This document shows, one piece after another, positions 47,225 through 61,100 of a DNA stretch of 64,000 nt. Under the pieces are notes generated by a model. It was not told where the DNA came from. It saw only the letters and a program-made list of their open reading frames with translations, and ran no database searches. The position numbers were made by a program, and so were the translations under genes. The stretch spans positions 19,663 through 83,662 of the forward strand of contig JAOALB010000198.1 in the NCBI GenBank assembly GCA_025331125.1, written 5' to 3'. The stretch comes from Mycogone perniciosa (Eukaryota > Ascomycota > Sordariomycetes > Hypocreales > Hypocreaceae). Every line of letters begins with the position of its first letter. Position 1 is the stretch's first letter.

Positions 47225-48149
47225 GGCTGAGTGTGTGTTGTGGCGACTGTGGCCAGAGTAGAAGGATGAGGATGAGGATGAGGAAGAGGAAGACGATTAC
47301 AGACTTTGCACTGCTTCTTGTTTGAGCAGCGGGAGGGCAATTCGAAGACGATGGAGAGTCGGAGAGCCGGAGAGCGGCGCGGTCTGTGTTTAAAAGAGGG
47401 GGGAGTCGGGGAGTCGGAGTGGGAGTGTGTGGGCTCGCGGCTGCGCGATGATGTCCACGCGATGAAGGGAAGAGGAGGAGGTGGTGGAGGAGGAGAGAGG
47501 CTGCAGTTGGGCCTGTAATAGCCTGTAGCCTGTAGCTGTAGCCTGGCCTGGGCTTTTACGAGTACTCGTAGTATTAGTGCTAATAGTAATAGTAGCTGTC
47601 TGGGGATCTGTCCAGCTAGGTACTAGTAGAAGTACCTTGGTAGGCAGGTAAGGGTAAGCTTCCCCAAGCCCAGACTAGTCCTGTCCTGATCCAACCCAAA
47701 CCAAGAGTTTCTGCTGGGGCTCTATGGCGCCAATTTTCATGGCGTCTGGGGTTTGTTGTACTCGTACGGAGTACAGTATCTACGAGTAGTGGGTTGAAGC
47801 CTGGTCTTGGCTCAAATTTCCTTTTTTTGGTGGTGTGAACTGTGATTGTGTCTGATTGATGATCGAGAACGAGAACGAGGCTCGTTTGAGATTGGCATTA
47901 TTCCCTGAGGCGTGCTACTTTGATGGTTTGGCAGCGGTTAGTTGGTAGTATGCTGCTTCTTGCATAATGCACGCATGGACTCTGTCTGTCTGCATTTGGC
48001 TTTCAGATGTAAATAGACTCTTCTCGGCATCTAGTGGCAATCACATTATGTAAACTCGTAGCTCGGATATACCACTAGTAGTACTCCGTACGAGCAGTAT
48101 CTCCAGGAGCGATATCCGAGCACTCATACATATCCTCGGCACAAGCAAG

Positions 48150-48150
<1 letters not shown>

Positions 48151-48185
<35 letters not shown>
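48151..48185. repeat. (ATT)n microsatellite
   Basis: Nearly 12 perfect ATT units in gene-free DNA. Likely length-variable between strains. Confidence 0.95.
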
Positions 48186-49360
48186 GGATCGCCGAACAAA
48201 GCACAGCGCCCGCAAAACGCGCTCCAAACGCCGGTAAATACATTAGAGGCACGACAAGACATTCCAGGGCTGTGAGGCTGAGGAGACAAAATTTGATATG
48301 ATAGTCCAGCCCAGCCCGCGCGCCTTTACGAGTAGTCCAAGCTTTTGCTCACTGTGCGGCCCCATTGTGGCGCATTGGACCCCGGCAGCCGAGACGCAAG
48401 TTGATGCACCAACCATCATGCACACTTTTTTATTTACCTCGCCATTTTTTTTGGTGTTATGTGGTTGCGCAGCATGTGCTTTTCTGGGGGTTTCATTTTG
48501 AGACCAGACATATTACTACTACTATGTTGTTGCCTATTGCTTGCTGTTCGTTCAGAACTAATGCAAACAGGTGTTGGAGACGAAACATGCGTAGAAAGAA
48601 GAAAACGAAGACAAAAACAACAACCCTCGCCCCCCCCCAAAAAAAAGGATTCTTCTCTAATGTCTCGGTTATCGTAACATTGGCGCCCTTGTAATACTAC
48701 GACTACTACATGCCATCCATACCTCTCCGACCGTTCCCGCAGCGGGGTTTAGTTTCTTGGCTTCATGGATGAAAGCGCAGCGTCACGCTTCTCAAAGTCC
48801 GAATCGTCACTATCCTCACTCACCTGAGCAACGCCACCACCGTTCAGCGCTAAAATACTCACGGCTCAACGACACACTCACACATGCGTCCAAAGCTTCC
48901 CTCCAGCCAAGAGAAAGGATGAAGAGCCAGACCAAAGGCCAGAGGGCTAGAGAAAGCCATTGAAAATGCCAAGTGTAGTGATTGCGCGTCCTCTCTTTTC
49001 TCCTCACTCTAGTATACTTCTCCCTCCTCCCTCTCTTTATCCATTGTCGTCTTTATTTTCCTCTGCTCCTATACTCCGTACATACGTCAGTGTCATGGAT
49101 TCTCATGCAAGTGCTCCATACCTTAGTCCTCCGTACCTAGGCACTACATACATACCTAGGCACGGCGTAGGCCGAGATAGACCTCTGCATCTCGCCATGA
49201 TATCACCAACTCCACCGCATAGCCTTTGAAAACCCCCATATCGAAAAGGGAAACAAGAAAATAAAGCCTAGGCCCATTTTCCCACTCTCGGTATTCTTTT
49301 TTTCCACCGCGGCTGAAAATTTGTGCAAAACCACATGTAGAAACGCACATCTGATGCAAC

Positions 49361-49381
49361 CTCTCTCTCTCTCTCTCTCTC
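49361..49381. repeat. (CT)n microsatellite
   Basis: Ten perfect CT units plus one C, followed within 16 bases by an A10-11 run. Confidence 0.9.
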
Positions 49382-50626
49382 CACTTGCACTCCAAAAAAA
49401 AAAAGCCCTTCGAACCAACAGCCAAGAACTATCTAGTATGCAAAATGCAAAACCGGCTCGGAGATCTCCTTGTGTATTAGTGCTTGACCATGCCATACTA
49501 CTAGTAGTGCTACAGCTCCATACTCTATCCTCCGTACCGAGGTATGTACCACTGAACGGAAATGTTTTCGGAATCAAGTCTTTTTTTTCATCAACTGCTT
49601 GTTTCTGGTCTTTGTAGCAGTTGAAAGATTCGTCAAACTTCGTGGTTCTGCTTTGCGTTCCGCGCGAAGCGAACGAGCGAGCAAGGGGGGAAATCCACCA
49701 TAAAAATCTTGCACCCTGTACGAAGTACGGAGCGGTACTCTGTACTCCGTACATACTTCGTCATAACGAAGAACAAATATGGTCGGCAGAAAGTATGGAA
49801 TTTTACTTTCCTCCCTGCCTTATTGCCTACATATACGCCGTATAATACTTACTACTTTGTAGAAACCATCTTCAATAATAAATTGCAAGTGTAGTATGGA
49901 GCAGTAGATTGAGGCTGTCAATGGATCCATCTGAGCCCCCGTTCTCCACGCATGCATCTAAACTAGATCGATCTGAGGCCGAGAGGATCATACGGAGCAC
50001 TTACATATTACTCGTACGGAGTATAGTAATCCTAAAATTCTCCGACGAATCACCAAAGGGCCTTTCATCATCATTGTCCTTGTGCTTTTGCTCTAGCTCT
50101 ACTTGTAGGCATCTGAAGCATCTTAATTGTCTTGGCCCGCTTTTCAATACCTATTTCCCTTGGTACCTACTGTTCTGTTCATCAGACTTTCATATCAAGA
50201 CCCCTGGCAAGCCAAAAAAGACTATTTATTATCCTCATTAAAGAGTATTGGAAACCTAAAACGAAAACTCTAAAAAGTGAGCTATCAGCTGCCCTGATCT
50301 CCCTCAAATGCGTGCAGAAAAGCCCTACTTCCTTTCCCAGAAGACCGCACACAATCCTCCGCCAAAACTAAATATCCCCCTAAACGCCAAATAAAACAGA
50401 CAAGGCCAGCCGAGAACCCTCCTTGAACCCCTTTCCGCTGCTCATATCAAAAAGAAGAAGAAGAGAGACTGGCCCAAGCCCCCTGGCACAGGATCAATGT
50501 TATTCTATTCAAAGCATGAGGAACCTTACAGCAACATCTGTCTTTCACGCGTCACCAAGAGTCAAGAGCCATTAACTGCCCAACTGGAGATATAAAACTT
50601 CCAGTCTAGTCCTGCGAGATTGGCCA

Positions 50627-53600
50627 CTAGCCAAGTTGTATAGGCTCAGTTCTCTCGCATGTAAAGAGGTTAATATGATGATCACCTCGCGCGGCGCAGC
50701 CTAGAATCGGGTGATGAGGGTGGAAAGCCGTCGCCGAGATAGGCGAACCCCGGTTCTGTTGCAGAAAGCTCGAGTACGGCTCCAGTCGAGAAAGCTCGTT
50801 GCCCCCCATGTTGAACATCTTTACAACGTGTGCCGAAGTGCCACTATATTAACTGTCAGTCTTGCTCTCATCGTATCTGCCAACAAAAAATTAGGGAGCC
50901 GGGTCAACTTACACAGCAAATACCGGTAAATGCTCATGTACACTTGCTGTTCGGAGCGTATCTCGCGTCGTCTGGAAGGAATGCAGTGCCTTGTCCATCC
51001 GAATATCCCACACCTTGACTTTGCCATTACGACTCGCGCTCACCAACTCTCGCTTCCCTCCACGCTGCATGTGTACGCTCTTGATCCATTGTCGATCTGT
51101 CTCGTCCTTCCACTTGCGCACCATAGACTCTTGCGGCTTCATCCTCATGTCAAAGACTCTCACCGCTCCGTCTCCAAAGCCGGCAACAAAGATATTACCC
51201 GTCATCTGATCCGAGGTAAGGGAAGTAACGCATGAGCCTGATCGGGCCGGAATGTCCATCGTGCACGTCTCGTGTCCGGCATACCATACACGAATGACTC
51301 GGACATCACCAGCGACAAGAACCCGTCCCGTCGCTTGCTGCCAGTCAAACACCATTCCAGAGTTGACATTGCTGGGGACCATGTGTGTCAGAGCACGCCA
51401 TGATGTAGCCAATTCGATCTCCTTGTCAGAGTCATAATTGCGATAAACGCGAATCACGCCATCTGACGATCCAGTCATCAGGAAAGCTTTGTCATCCTCG
51501 TTGATGAATTTCATATCGCTGATTCTGGACCCTTCCGGGTTGCCATTGCAGAACTTGCTCAACCGTCCCTGTTTCTTCCAGTCCCACACGGACACTGTGT
51601 TCCCATCGTCCGCGACCGCCAAGTGATCTTCGAATTGGTGAAACGTCATCTTGGCTGGCTGTGCACCGTTGTTGACAATGCCGAGTTGGTTGTTCCATTT
51701 GTGACTACCTGCAATCTGCTTCAGGGGTTGCGTCTCTCGCAGGATATTCTCGTTTCGCGCCCTTCGCCACAAGCGTTCATTATACTCAGTACTACCAGGT
51801 TCATCTGCCTCGCTGTTCGTCATCTGGGGTTCACGGAAGTATTCAATCGACCACTCCAGGAACTTGCTTGACAGAGGCAGGCTCGGGTCTTTTGTGAGAT
51901 CGCGCTCCCCATACGCACCAGACGTAGGTTCAGGTACAGTATTGTAAATCGCTGACGAGTTGGACTGGTCAATTTGCTCCGGCGGAGCAGAGACTTGGTC
52001 GGGCGATATCTTGGATGAAGGCGATCTCGGTAGGACTGGACTAGAGGGTGTGGTCGGCCTGGACCGATCTTCCCCACCAATAAATGACTGGAAGAGAAGG
52101 CTGGCTGTGCGTCGTAAAAGCCCTGGCGATGGTAGTGGCCGAGAATCAAGGGTGCCATTACTCCTCTGACTCAGGTTGGAGGCATTCCTGCGTGATGCCC
52201 TGTTTGCCCGCCTCTGGATTTCTTTCATCAAACCTTGAGCCGGCTCACCAATCGTGGAATTGATAAGCGCATTGTGCACATAGTCAACAATAATGGTAGC
52301 TTCACGCTGCACCTCTGGATGAGGATCGACGCTCAAAATCAGAGCATGTTTCCAGAAAGCCATATAGACAGTGTTATGAGAGAGACCATGAGCCATGGGC
52401 TTGATGGTCCCATCCCTTTGTCGGTTTTCTGGCCGTGCGTAATGCAGTCCCATTTTGTGATCCTGTCCATCGTCTTGAGGAGGGAACACAATATATTCCT
52501 TCTCCTCAAGAAGCTGTTCATAGGCTGCGACAAGGAACTTACTCTCGAAGCGGATGATAAAGTGGGACAGGAAAACGAGGAATTCTTTCCGGACCATCGG
52601 ACTGCCATCCGTCCCCATATCAAGTATTGTCCACGCGATCGATTCCTCGATTCGAGCAACCTCCTCCGTCAAGTCAGGGATTCCTAGGAAGGTCGTCAAT
52701 GCATGGATCATTGCCGCCCGTACTTCGCAGCATGGGTCCCGAGTCAGATAAGCCAGCTTTACATATGCGTTTTCCCGGATGCCACGCCACTTTGCCTCTG
52801 GCAAATCCTGCCACAGCTGACTAAGGCATAAACATGCCCATTGCCGGAGGAGAGGATTGCTCTCATTTTGTAAATGAGCCAGGCAATAAGACATGATGTC
52901 TGTTTGGTTGCAAACCATCTGGCCATTCTTGTAGCCCTTGCATAGCATGGCCAAGATGAAGGCGCACATGGCCTTGTGCTCGTCGCAGTCGACCACGGGT
53001 AATCCTTCGGACGGCTTGAGAATCTGTGCAAAATAGCTGTACCCGCTATCCTTGATGAGGTCCTGTTGACATGAAATATCCACAGCGATCAGTCTGGCCC
53101 AGATGAAAACCATCACAGGTTTGAGCTCAGCAGCCGCGGATTGCAGCAGTTTTAAGACGTATGGGAAGATACCAATGCTAAGTGCCAGCTGCACTGACCA
53201 TGGTCCCAGGTCGAGAAATCGTCCCAACAGGATCAGAGCCCGTACTCTATGTTGCTGGCTTAGCAGTACTTGTAGGACAACGGGAAGCTGATCAGGAGGC
53301 TTCTGGGCCATGGCGTCACCCCTTGTGAGGTAGACGTCAAATGCGGTCAGTTGCTCGGTGAAGAAGGTTGAATTCTGATATTCGTAGTCAATGCCCTCGG
53401 TCTCTTTCTTCTCCAGCATTGGCAGTTGTGCCAACGCCATGTCCACAGCCAAATCCCACGTCTCCCAGAGCGGATGTTGGTGAGTGTCGGGCAAAGCAGG
53501 ATATGATTGAGGGTGGCATCCGTACACAGTCATGACCCTCTGGGCAAGGAGGAAGTTGCGGAACAGGGCTGCCACCATCAGGTCTTGACGAAAAAATTTC

Positions 53601-55209
53601 CGAAACAAATCTCGAGGCAATGTGGTCCACGCGATGCTGTCGGTGATGGCTGTAAAAATCCAGTTCAACTCTCCGAGCGGCGTCCGTCTCTCTTGAAGAC
53701 GACCGGGCAACTTCTTTGCACGCTCCGGGGTGAGGTTTGTTTTCAGAGGATTCTGGAGAACGAAGAACCAGAGAGCCATTTCAATAGGAGTCGTTAGACA
53801 TGCCGTAAACAGGTCGGCGGGGAGCAGTGGGTTCGTAGGAAGGTTCTCCTTGACCGCACATGCAGCAAGATGGATGTATGGCCTGAAGTTCGTCTTCACA
53901 TAATCAGGATCCCGTGCCGCCTGCTCTTCCTCTTCCTCCTCATGCTTCTCAACGAACCGGTGATAGTTGTTAAGAATGTTTCCGGCTTCTGAGCAGTCCC
54001 AGACGTAAATGGTGGGTGCTTGAAGCCAGTGTTGCAAATCGTACAACGAGACAGGGATGTACTGAGTATAGGTCTTATTAAATACCCAAATCTCTCCTGA
54101 CGCTGTCGGTTTTGGCACACCGTGACCGTTGTAATGCAACAGAACTCGCTCATCTTTAGCGTTGCGTCGTAGTGAAATGCAGAACTTCTTAGTTTCCTCC
54201 ACAGACGGGTCCAGGTACTGTTTATAGCGAGCCCTAATGGCAAGTGTTTCGTATTGCGCCTGCAATGCCTTGCCTATGTTCTCAAGCGCCTTTTGGATCG
54301 GAGGGATAGTCGGGTCTGTCCATGCCTCAAGTTTGGCACCAGGTGTAGTCTTGAGTTGGTCCGGAGGTTCAACGCCAATATTCAGACACACTGCGAGCGC
54401 TGCAGATACCGTCTTCAACCTATCTCTTTGACGCCAATCTTGGAGCTCATACTGCAGGGCCTTGGGCTTGCCGGTCGTTTCGTGCCGCTTGTCGGTAAAA
54501 TACATGTACCAATTCTGCGGCCTAATATTAGCAACCCAAACACACAGATGAAAATAACGCACAACGGTGGTAGAGACAGAGAATTGGGGAAATGGCTTTT
54601 TTTGAGGTCACAACGTACATTGGCAAGCTGAGAAATGATATGTTCAGACTGATAATGGTCCTCGAAGCCGTGTCTGGCGCCCCATTCACGAATCATATCC
54701 TCTTCATGATCGGAATCGTCCACTTGCCGGGGCGCGTAGTCACTCTTAGAGCGCTGCAGCGAGGGCTTAACTGGCCGCTTCGGCCGCTCATGCTCTGCGT
54801 CGTTGTCGTCCCTGGTCTCGATCGCAGGCAGGCTATTCTTGCGACCGGGCGCGCTGGACGGCCGCCTGTCATTTACGCCGTTGGTGTGGGAGTCGCGGTC
54901 GGAACTGCTACCGGACTGAGTTTTGAATCTCGACGACGTCTCACCGCCGTTGGTCGTGGCGGCAGATGCGTACGAGCCATTTGCACCAGATCGCTGCGTC
55001 ATGTCCGCGGGATATCCATGAGCCGCAGCTCGAGATTCGTCTGATCGCGCGGGCGACGACGGTCGAGGCGGCGGTTGCTGCTGCTGCTGGTCGTGCTTGA
55101 CGTACAGTGGTTTGGGGGAGCTCTCGGTGGCGTGTCGACGTTGCTGTTGCTGAAGGTGTTGCGGAGAAGACGATGTTTGCTGTGATTGAGCCGTCGAGAT
55201 GGCGGTCAT
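50627..55209 (-). CDS. KOG1: TORC1 subunit Kog1 (raptor)
   Basis: Exons 55209-54619, 54514-50913 and 50843-50627 join to 1469 aa; introns are 104 and 69 bp. The frame is open upstream only to a GTG, so the ATG at 55209 is taken. The first 180 residues are low complexity (Gln, Ser, Pro). The raptor N-terminal caspase-like domain starts at the exon 2 junction (NWYMYFTDKRHETTGKPK) and shows LLHYNGHGVPKPT and YVWDCSEAGNI, placed like a caspase His-Cys pair. HEAT-type helical repeats fill the middle (WACLCLSQLWQDLPEAKW, EVRAAMIHALTTFLGI), then a Ser-rich linker at about 890-990. A WD40 propeller forms the last 340 residues (SVWDWKKQGRL, GSSDGVIRVYR, VKVWDIRMDKAL). Kog1 presents substrates to Tor kinase for nutrient-controlled growth. 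Confidence 0.96.
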
Positions 55210-58186
55210 GACGGTCGCGGTCTGGAGTGGAGCACTGCACTTCACTACCAGTTTGCCTTAAGCCATCATGTTCGAAGCTCCCATACTCGACGATGCAGCG
55301 TTTGTGGAAAGGCTCATCCACCAAATAAAAAACAATGAGGAAGACGATGATGGATTGGGCAATGATGGTAAAGTTAGAAAAGTACGACGGGCGCGACTCT
55401 CGCAACAAAACGCACCTTTGGCGCTTATAAGAGGCACTGCTGATTGGGGCTGTTGGCGGCTGCCGACCATCACGAGACGCTATTTTGGTTGGCACAGGTC
55501 AACACAACAAACAGCCTTCTTCTGTTTACCGTCAACCACTCAGCCTCCATTGGGTTTCTAATGGGTACGAAATACACGATTGGTTGATTGACTCGATAAT
55601 TAGTTCCTTTGCCAAGTACGCATATTGGGCTCTTCGGACTTGAAAGTGATGCCTACCGACGGGTACGTCCTGCATCCGGAATAGCCAAGAAGTGCGAGGA
55701 CAAGTCTCAGACAAACATCAGGCTGTCGATACCCGTTCACACCATGTAGTACCCAAATAGCCGCGTTTTCTTGCCCAACCACATAGCACCTGCGGGTCTG
55801 GAACAGCGACGACTTTGTGGTATTATGATCCATCATCGACTAGTCATTCATTCGAGCATCCTAGGCTAAGACGTCAGAGGCAAGTTTGAGTAATAGACAC
55901 GTGATGGCACTTGGACCTGTGGCTGTTGAAAATAGTACTACCTTGGATGCTCACCGTCTTGAGTTGCGGTATAATACTTACCTTCGTCTGTCGCATTCAG
56001 ATTTGGACCCCAAGCCAACCATGCATGCTGCCGAGCAATCACACAAACGACGTGTTCTGAAAGTATTGGTGCCAACTTCTGTGATTATTGTGCTACGGTG
56101 ATGAGTGGCGGTATTGGCTAGGAGCGGGAGAACGGACCATTCCACAACAATATTAGTCTGAATTCAATCGATAATAAATGTTCCGTCCCGTTAAGAGCTG
56201 TTTGCCAGGCACCAATGTCCAATGTACGGAGTACTGCTGGCTGGCGAGCGGTATTCTCTTTGTCCCCCTATCTGGTGTATCAATAGAAACGGAGTAGTAG
56301 TAATAGTAGGAGTAGTACTAATTAATTATTAATAACTTGGATTTCTATCCGTCATTGGCGTAGAATAGTAGTAGTAGTACTCCTGAGAGTAGTACAATTC
56401 ATTCTACTACTACCATTGCTCTCACTATCCCATCTCCTTACTCACGGACCGATCCATAGAGCTAGTGGTTTCATCGTCGGAAATGCCCGAGTAAAAATCG
56501 ACGACTTCGACGATGAGGATGCCGAGAATGTTAAATTGTCATCTTTATAGAGACGACACAGGAAAAAATTCCGATACAATCCATGCCGGTAGCAGGCGTT
56601 AAGACATGCAGTCCGTGCACATTCATGCGTATGAGAACGAGGTCATCGCGATGCCACTTGCACACGCTCTACTTCGTAAAAGGCAGCCATTAATACACAA
56701 TCAAGAGCCAACTAAAGCCTACAAGCCCACAGTCGGCTTACGAGTACACAATATCAGGGAGATAAATATAGGTGCAACCAGAATTCCAAATGCTATCTGA
56801 GTCGTCTGTTTTCATTTTGACGTTTGTATGTAGTTGTAGGGTAGATGAACACGAAAGGCAGTTCCAGAATGTCCGGAAACACGGCCGGTGAAATTGCCCC
56901 TGTTGGTGGTAAGTTGCTACGAGTCCTACTCCGTACGGAGTAAGAAGTAATAACAAAACATTCATGCGGCTGGGGAAAAAAGCCATCCTGTCAACCCAGA
57001 TGTCGCTTCAATAAGGTTTCGACTTTATTCGGTAGGGCTAGTGACGAGTGCTGACAAGCTCAAGAGTAATAAAAGCGAAGCTTTTCAAGGACAAAGGGAA
57101 AAACACATTTTCATGCTTTTCGTCGCAATTCCGTCACCAGACACGCCAAATGCTGCTCTGTTGAAGCATCATCCATCCATCTGATGCTCGCCACAAAACA
57201 TTGGCCAGAAAAATGGCCACGCTGTGTGGTCCTTTTGATTGTTCCTTGCAGCAGTCCCCAGTTCCTAACTCTGGAAATGCCTGTCGATGCCCCTCCAGCC
57301 CCTTGATTTCTGGGCGGCTCCACATGGGCGCCGCCTCTGACTTCAGGCGGTACCTGCAGAGTACTTTCATCGACGCCGGAATGGACAGCAAACGAGCCCG
57401 TCTTTCATGTGCCGCCCAAGTCCCCCCTGTTAAAGCCCCCCACAAAGCCATGCCTGTGGCACGGCGGTACCTTCGTGCGTTAGTGCGCAATGATGAGCCC
57501 TGCAACCCCTAAAAATGTCTGCCCAGGAGGAAACGACACCCGCCATTGGCCCACTGGCAGCCCCAGCACAGTGACAGGAGGTCGAAACGACGCTCAGCAC
57601 AGCGCGAACCGACGTCTTTGTCCTCCCCATCCAACCCATCGCCATACTATCTACGGAGTACTGCCAGCAGTATTGCTGTAGCCCTTTTCCTCACATTGGG
57701 CGTGCGCTGCGGTTTGTTCGTCGAGTTTCGCAATCCGGTCTTTGCGAACATCCAGATATCGAACGGCAGATCAAACGGGTTCATCTCCAGGACGGCTGTC
57801 GCGACTCAACCAGATTCTCCTGCCACCCCCATCCGGCATCTCCCACCCCCCCGAAAAATAAGGTGGCCGCCTGAAATTTCGGCGACAACCTCCCCGGCGC
57901 CTCCACAGATGCTCACCCAGCCATCTCGAGGCTCGAATTCGGAATCCCTTACTGATCCTACGCAACCCTCGTGTCGCTGTCTGGGCTTGTCGAGCTGCCT
58001 GTGCCCTTGCGCGCGCAAGTGTCGCTGCTCGCTCCCATCTTCCTCAACATTCGCCACTATCTAGTTCGACTGCCTCGCCACGAGCTCATCACGACGACCA
58101 TCACGACTTCAACGACGGCATCGGTACGACCGGTTCGCGAGCACGACGCCGTCAATCACCCGCTGGCGAGCGGTCGATAACTGACT
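55210..58186. other. Divergent intergenic region, KOG1 / TEA1-like, 3 kb
   Basis: No supported gene is seen; the frames at 55796-56101, 57201 and 57546-58064 lack family marks. It holds copies of the dispersed repeat at 56224-56234, 56927-56942 (a double inverted copy) and 57652-57661, and clusters of AGTAGTAGT/TACTACTAC near 56295-56412. The CT- and CA-rich 58040-58180 is probably the leader of the kelch gene. Confidence 0.55.
56927..56942. repeat. Perfect 16-bp palindrome made of two inverted repeat cores
   Basis: TACTCCGTACGGAGTA equals its own reverse complement. It is a back-to-back pair of the CGGAGTA core that recurs singly elsewhere in the window. Confidence 0.85.
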
Positions 58187-61100
58187 ATGTCGTTTCTTTT
58201 CAAATCCAAGAAGAACCAGGACCGCGGATTATCCAGTCGCGATGGCAACTCTGGCTCTCAGGGGTCTGTCCAGAGCGCCACTGCACGCTCTGTGGCCAGC
58301 GAGAAGAATTCATCCCAGCAGCGCGCCACCCCAACTGGGAGTATGAATTCCCTTGATAATGATGCTGGTCCGACTAGCCCCGATAGAGGTCATGGCCGTC
58401 GCGGAGGCAGCGTCGACACATCTCAACAAAGCGATCTCCCTGTAAGTAATCATAAAATTGCGCCCAATTCAAGGTCAAAATCTCTCGAAAACGTGAGGAT
58501 ATGTATCTAATGAGCGCGATGAAGTTTCGAAATAACCCACCACCGGTTTCTAATTCGAACGCCGCCCTCTATCCGTGGTCCCAACGACGCTTAACATACA
58601 CCTCATCGCATCCAAGTCCATTCCCTCGTTATGGCGCTGCCGCGAATGCAGTTGCCTCGAAAGAAGGCGATATCTATCTCATGGGTGGTCTAATCAATAG
58701 CTCAACGGTCAAAGGCGATCTCTGGATGATTGAAGCTGGCGGCAGTATGGCTTGCTACCCATTGCCGACCACGGCTGAGGGCCCAGGACCTCGAGTTGGT
58801 CACGCCAGTTTACTGGTTGGAAATGCGTTTATTGTCTACGGTGGAGACACCAAGATTGATGATAATGACATTTTGGATGAGACCCTGTATCTGTTGAATA
58901 CTTGTGAGTATTCTGGCTTCGATCCCTACTGAGGAAGTCCAGTTCTGACATGGCTTTAGCAACTCGACACTGGTCCCGTGCTTTACCAGCTGGACCGCGT
59001 CCCTCAGGGCGATATGGCCACTCGCTCAACATCCTGGGGTCCAAAATCTACATTTTTGGCGGCCAGGTTGAAGGATTCTTCATGAACGATCTCGCCGCTT
59101 TTGATCTCAACCAATTGCAGTCATCAAATAACAGATGGGAAATTCTCCTCAAGGCGGAAGCCGGCCCCAAGATGCCAGCCGCACGGACAAATCATTCCGT
59201 GGTCACATACAACGACAAGATGTATCTGTAGGTACTATCGCCCCATCCTCTCATCAGATACTGACCCAGTCCGCTAGGTTTGGTGGTACAAATGGCTATC
59301 AATGGTTCAACGATGTCTGGTGTTATGATCCTGTTGTGAACAAGTGGACGCAGCTGGACTGCATAGGATATATACCTGCCCCTCGCGAGGGTCATGCAGC
59401 TGCTCTCGTTGACGATGTCATGTACATTTTTGGAGGACGAACTGAAGAAGGTACAGACTTGGGAGACCTCGCTGCGTTTCGAATTACTTCGCGGAGATGG
59501 TACACGTTCCAAAACATGGGCCCCTCCCCTTCACCTCGGTCAGGACATACCATAACAGCAGTCGGCAAATCTATCGTTGTTCTTGGTGGGGAACCGAGCA
59601 CTGCCTCTTCAACTGTCAATGACTTGGGCATCCTCTACGTGTTGGATACGACTAAGATTCGGTATCCCAACGACTCTCAGCAGCCTACCCAGAGATTGCC
59701 CCCAAACCGACGGCCTGGCGACAATGTCAACCAGAATCGGCAGCTCCCATCTCGCGACGGCTCCAATGGACCGCCTGACTCGAGAAAGGTAATTGGTGGT
59801 CCGTTAAGTATTGGTCCTACCACAAACGGACATCGAATACCCCCCAACGGTATAGAAACCAACGGCTCGCCAAACCCTGGTGTTCCCGGATCACCACCTG
59901 GTGTAGCTGGGTCCAAACTTCCCAGAGCTGCCGCAGTAACCAGTCCTTCTGGGCCGCCCCCACAAGGCTCAGCTCCTATCAAACCAGGAGTTGAAGCATC
60001 TGGCATGGGACGTGTTCGGGGTCCCTCCGCAGATCGGGCTGGTATGTCAGCCTCGCCTCAGCTTACTTCAGCCCAGTCATCTATCAGTCGCGATATGATG
60101 CAGGAGAGTGAGGCTCCTTCAGACAGCACAGCAACCAGCCCAACGACTAATGGTCGACGGACACCAACACAACTTGCGAGAACAGGGTCAAAAAATGAAT
60201 CTGAAGGTGTAGATGTGCCAAGGCCCAAACCTCGTGCGCAAGGATCAATTGACAGCACAGCGGAATCCACGGCCAGAAACATTGTAACTCGGCCATCATC
60301 ACCACCTCCTCCAACTCGACAGACGAGCAATCCGCTTTCCAGACGTTCATCCGGCAGAAACTCCCAAACGGTTGCCCTTCTGAAGGAGCTGGACTCTTCA
60401 CGGAATAGGAATGCATGGTATGCATCGGAACTGGAATTAGCTCGCAAAGCTGGCTATGTGCCGAATATATCCAGTCCGGCTCTCGATGGCAAAGCTGTGG
60501 AGACCTTTGATGACGAAGACCGACCACTGATTGAAGCTCTTCTAGCTATGAGAACAGAGTTGGCCAATGTTCAAAGTGCCGTTGACAAGCAAGCTATAGT
60601 TGCTGCGAAGCAAATAGCAGAGGCAGAAAAGCAACGCGATGCCGCAGTTCAGGAGGCTGTTTATGCAAAAGCTAAACTAGCTGCACATATGGGCGGAAGC
60701 GCGGCTAGTACTCCGCAGCTGGACGGTGACCGAGATGACTTGGACACTAGATCAGCAGAGGTGGGCAAAAAGCTTGCATCTGCTCTTCATATTCAAAAGA
60801 GTCTCCGCGTGCAGCTGGATTCGATGAAGGCGGAACTGGAGGCTGAGAAGAAATCTCGTAAACTTGCAGATGACACAACAAAGGCGGCTCAGAAACGCAT
60901 GTCCGATCTTGAGATGTATAAGCAGCAGACATCAACAGAGGTTGAGCGCCTGAAATCAGAACTTCATTTGGTGCAGCGTGAGGCTCGTGAGCAATCTGTT
61001 GCTTGTGCCGCTGCCGTAGCTTCTCTGGAGTTGCTTAAAATTGAAAAGGAGGACCTGGCTAACAAGCACGAAGAAGTTGTAAATACTTCGAACGATCGCG

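Larger units (their letters stand above)
47225..50626. other. Gene-free region, 3.4 kb
   Basis: Promoter of the acyl-CoA synthetase, then 3' flank of KOG1. Rich in short repeats: copies of the dispersed repeat at 47764-47774, 48081-48091, 49072-49081, 49742-49752 and 50014-50023, a trinucleotide run and a CT run (separate entries), and A/C homopolymers near 48630. The 183-codon minus frame at 49203-49754 is low complexity from the CT run and is not accepted. Confidence 0.55.

Noticed and set aside
49203..49754. 183-codon minus frame between the acyl-CoA synthetase and KOG1
   Set aside because: Its sequence comes partly from the CT microsatellite (Arg-Glu repeats) and it overlaps several copies of the dispersed repeat.
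57546..58064. 172-codon frame just upstream of the kelch gene
   Set aside because: Ends before the kelch ATG in a different frame; low-complexity Pro/Ser composition fits a leader region.
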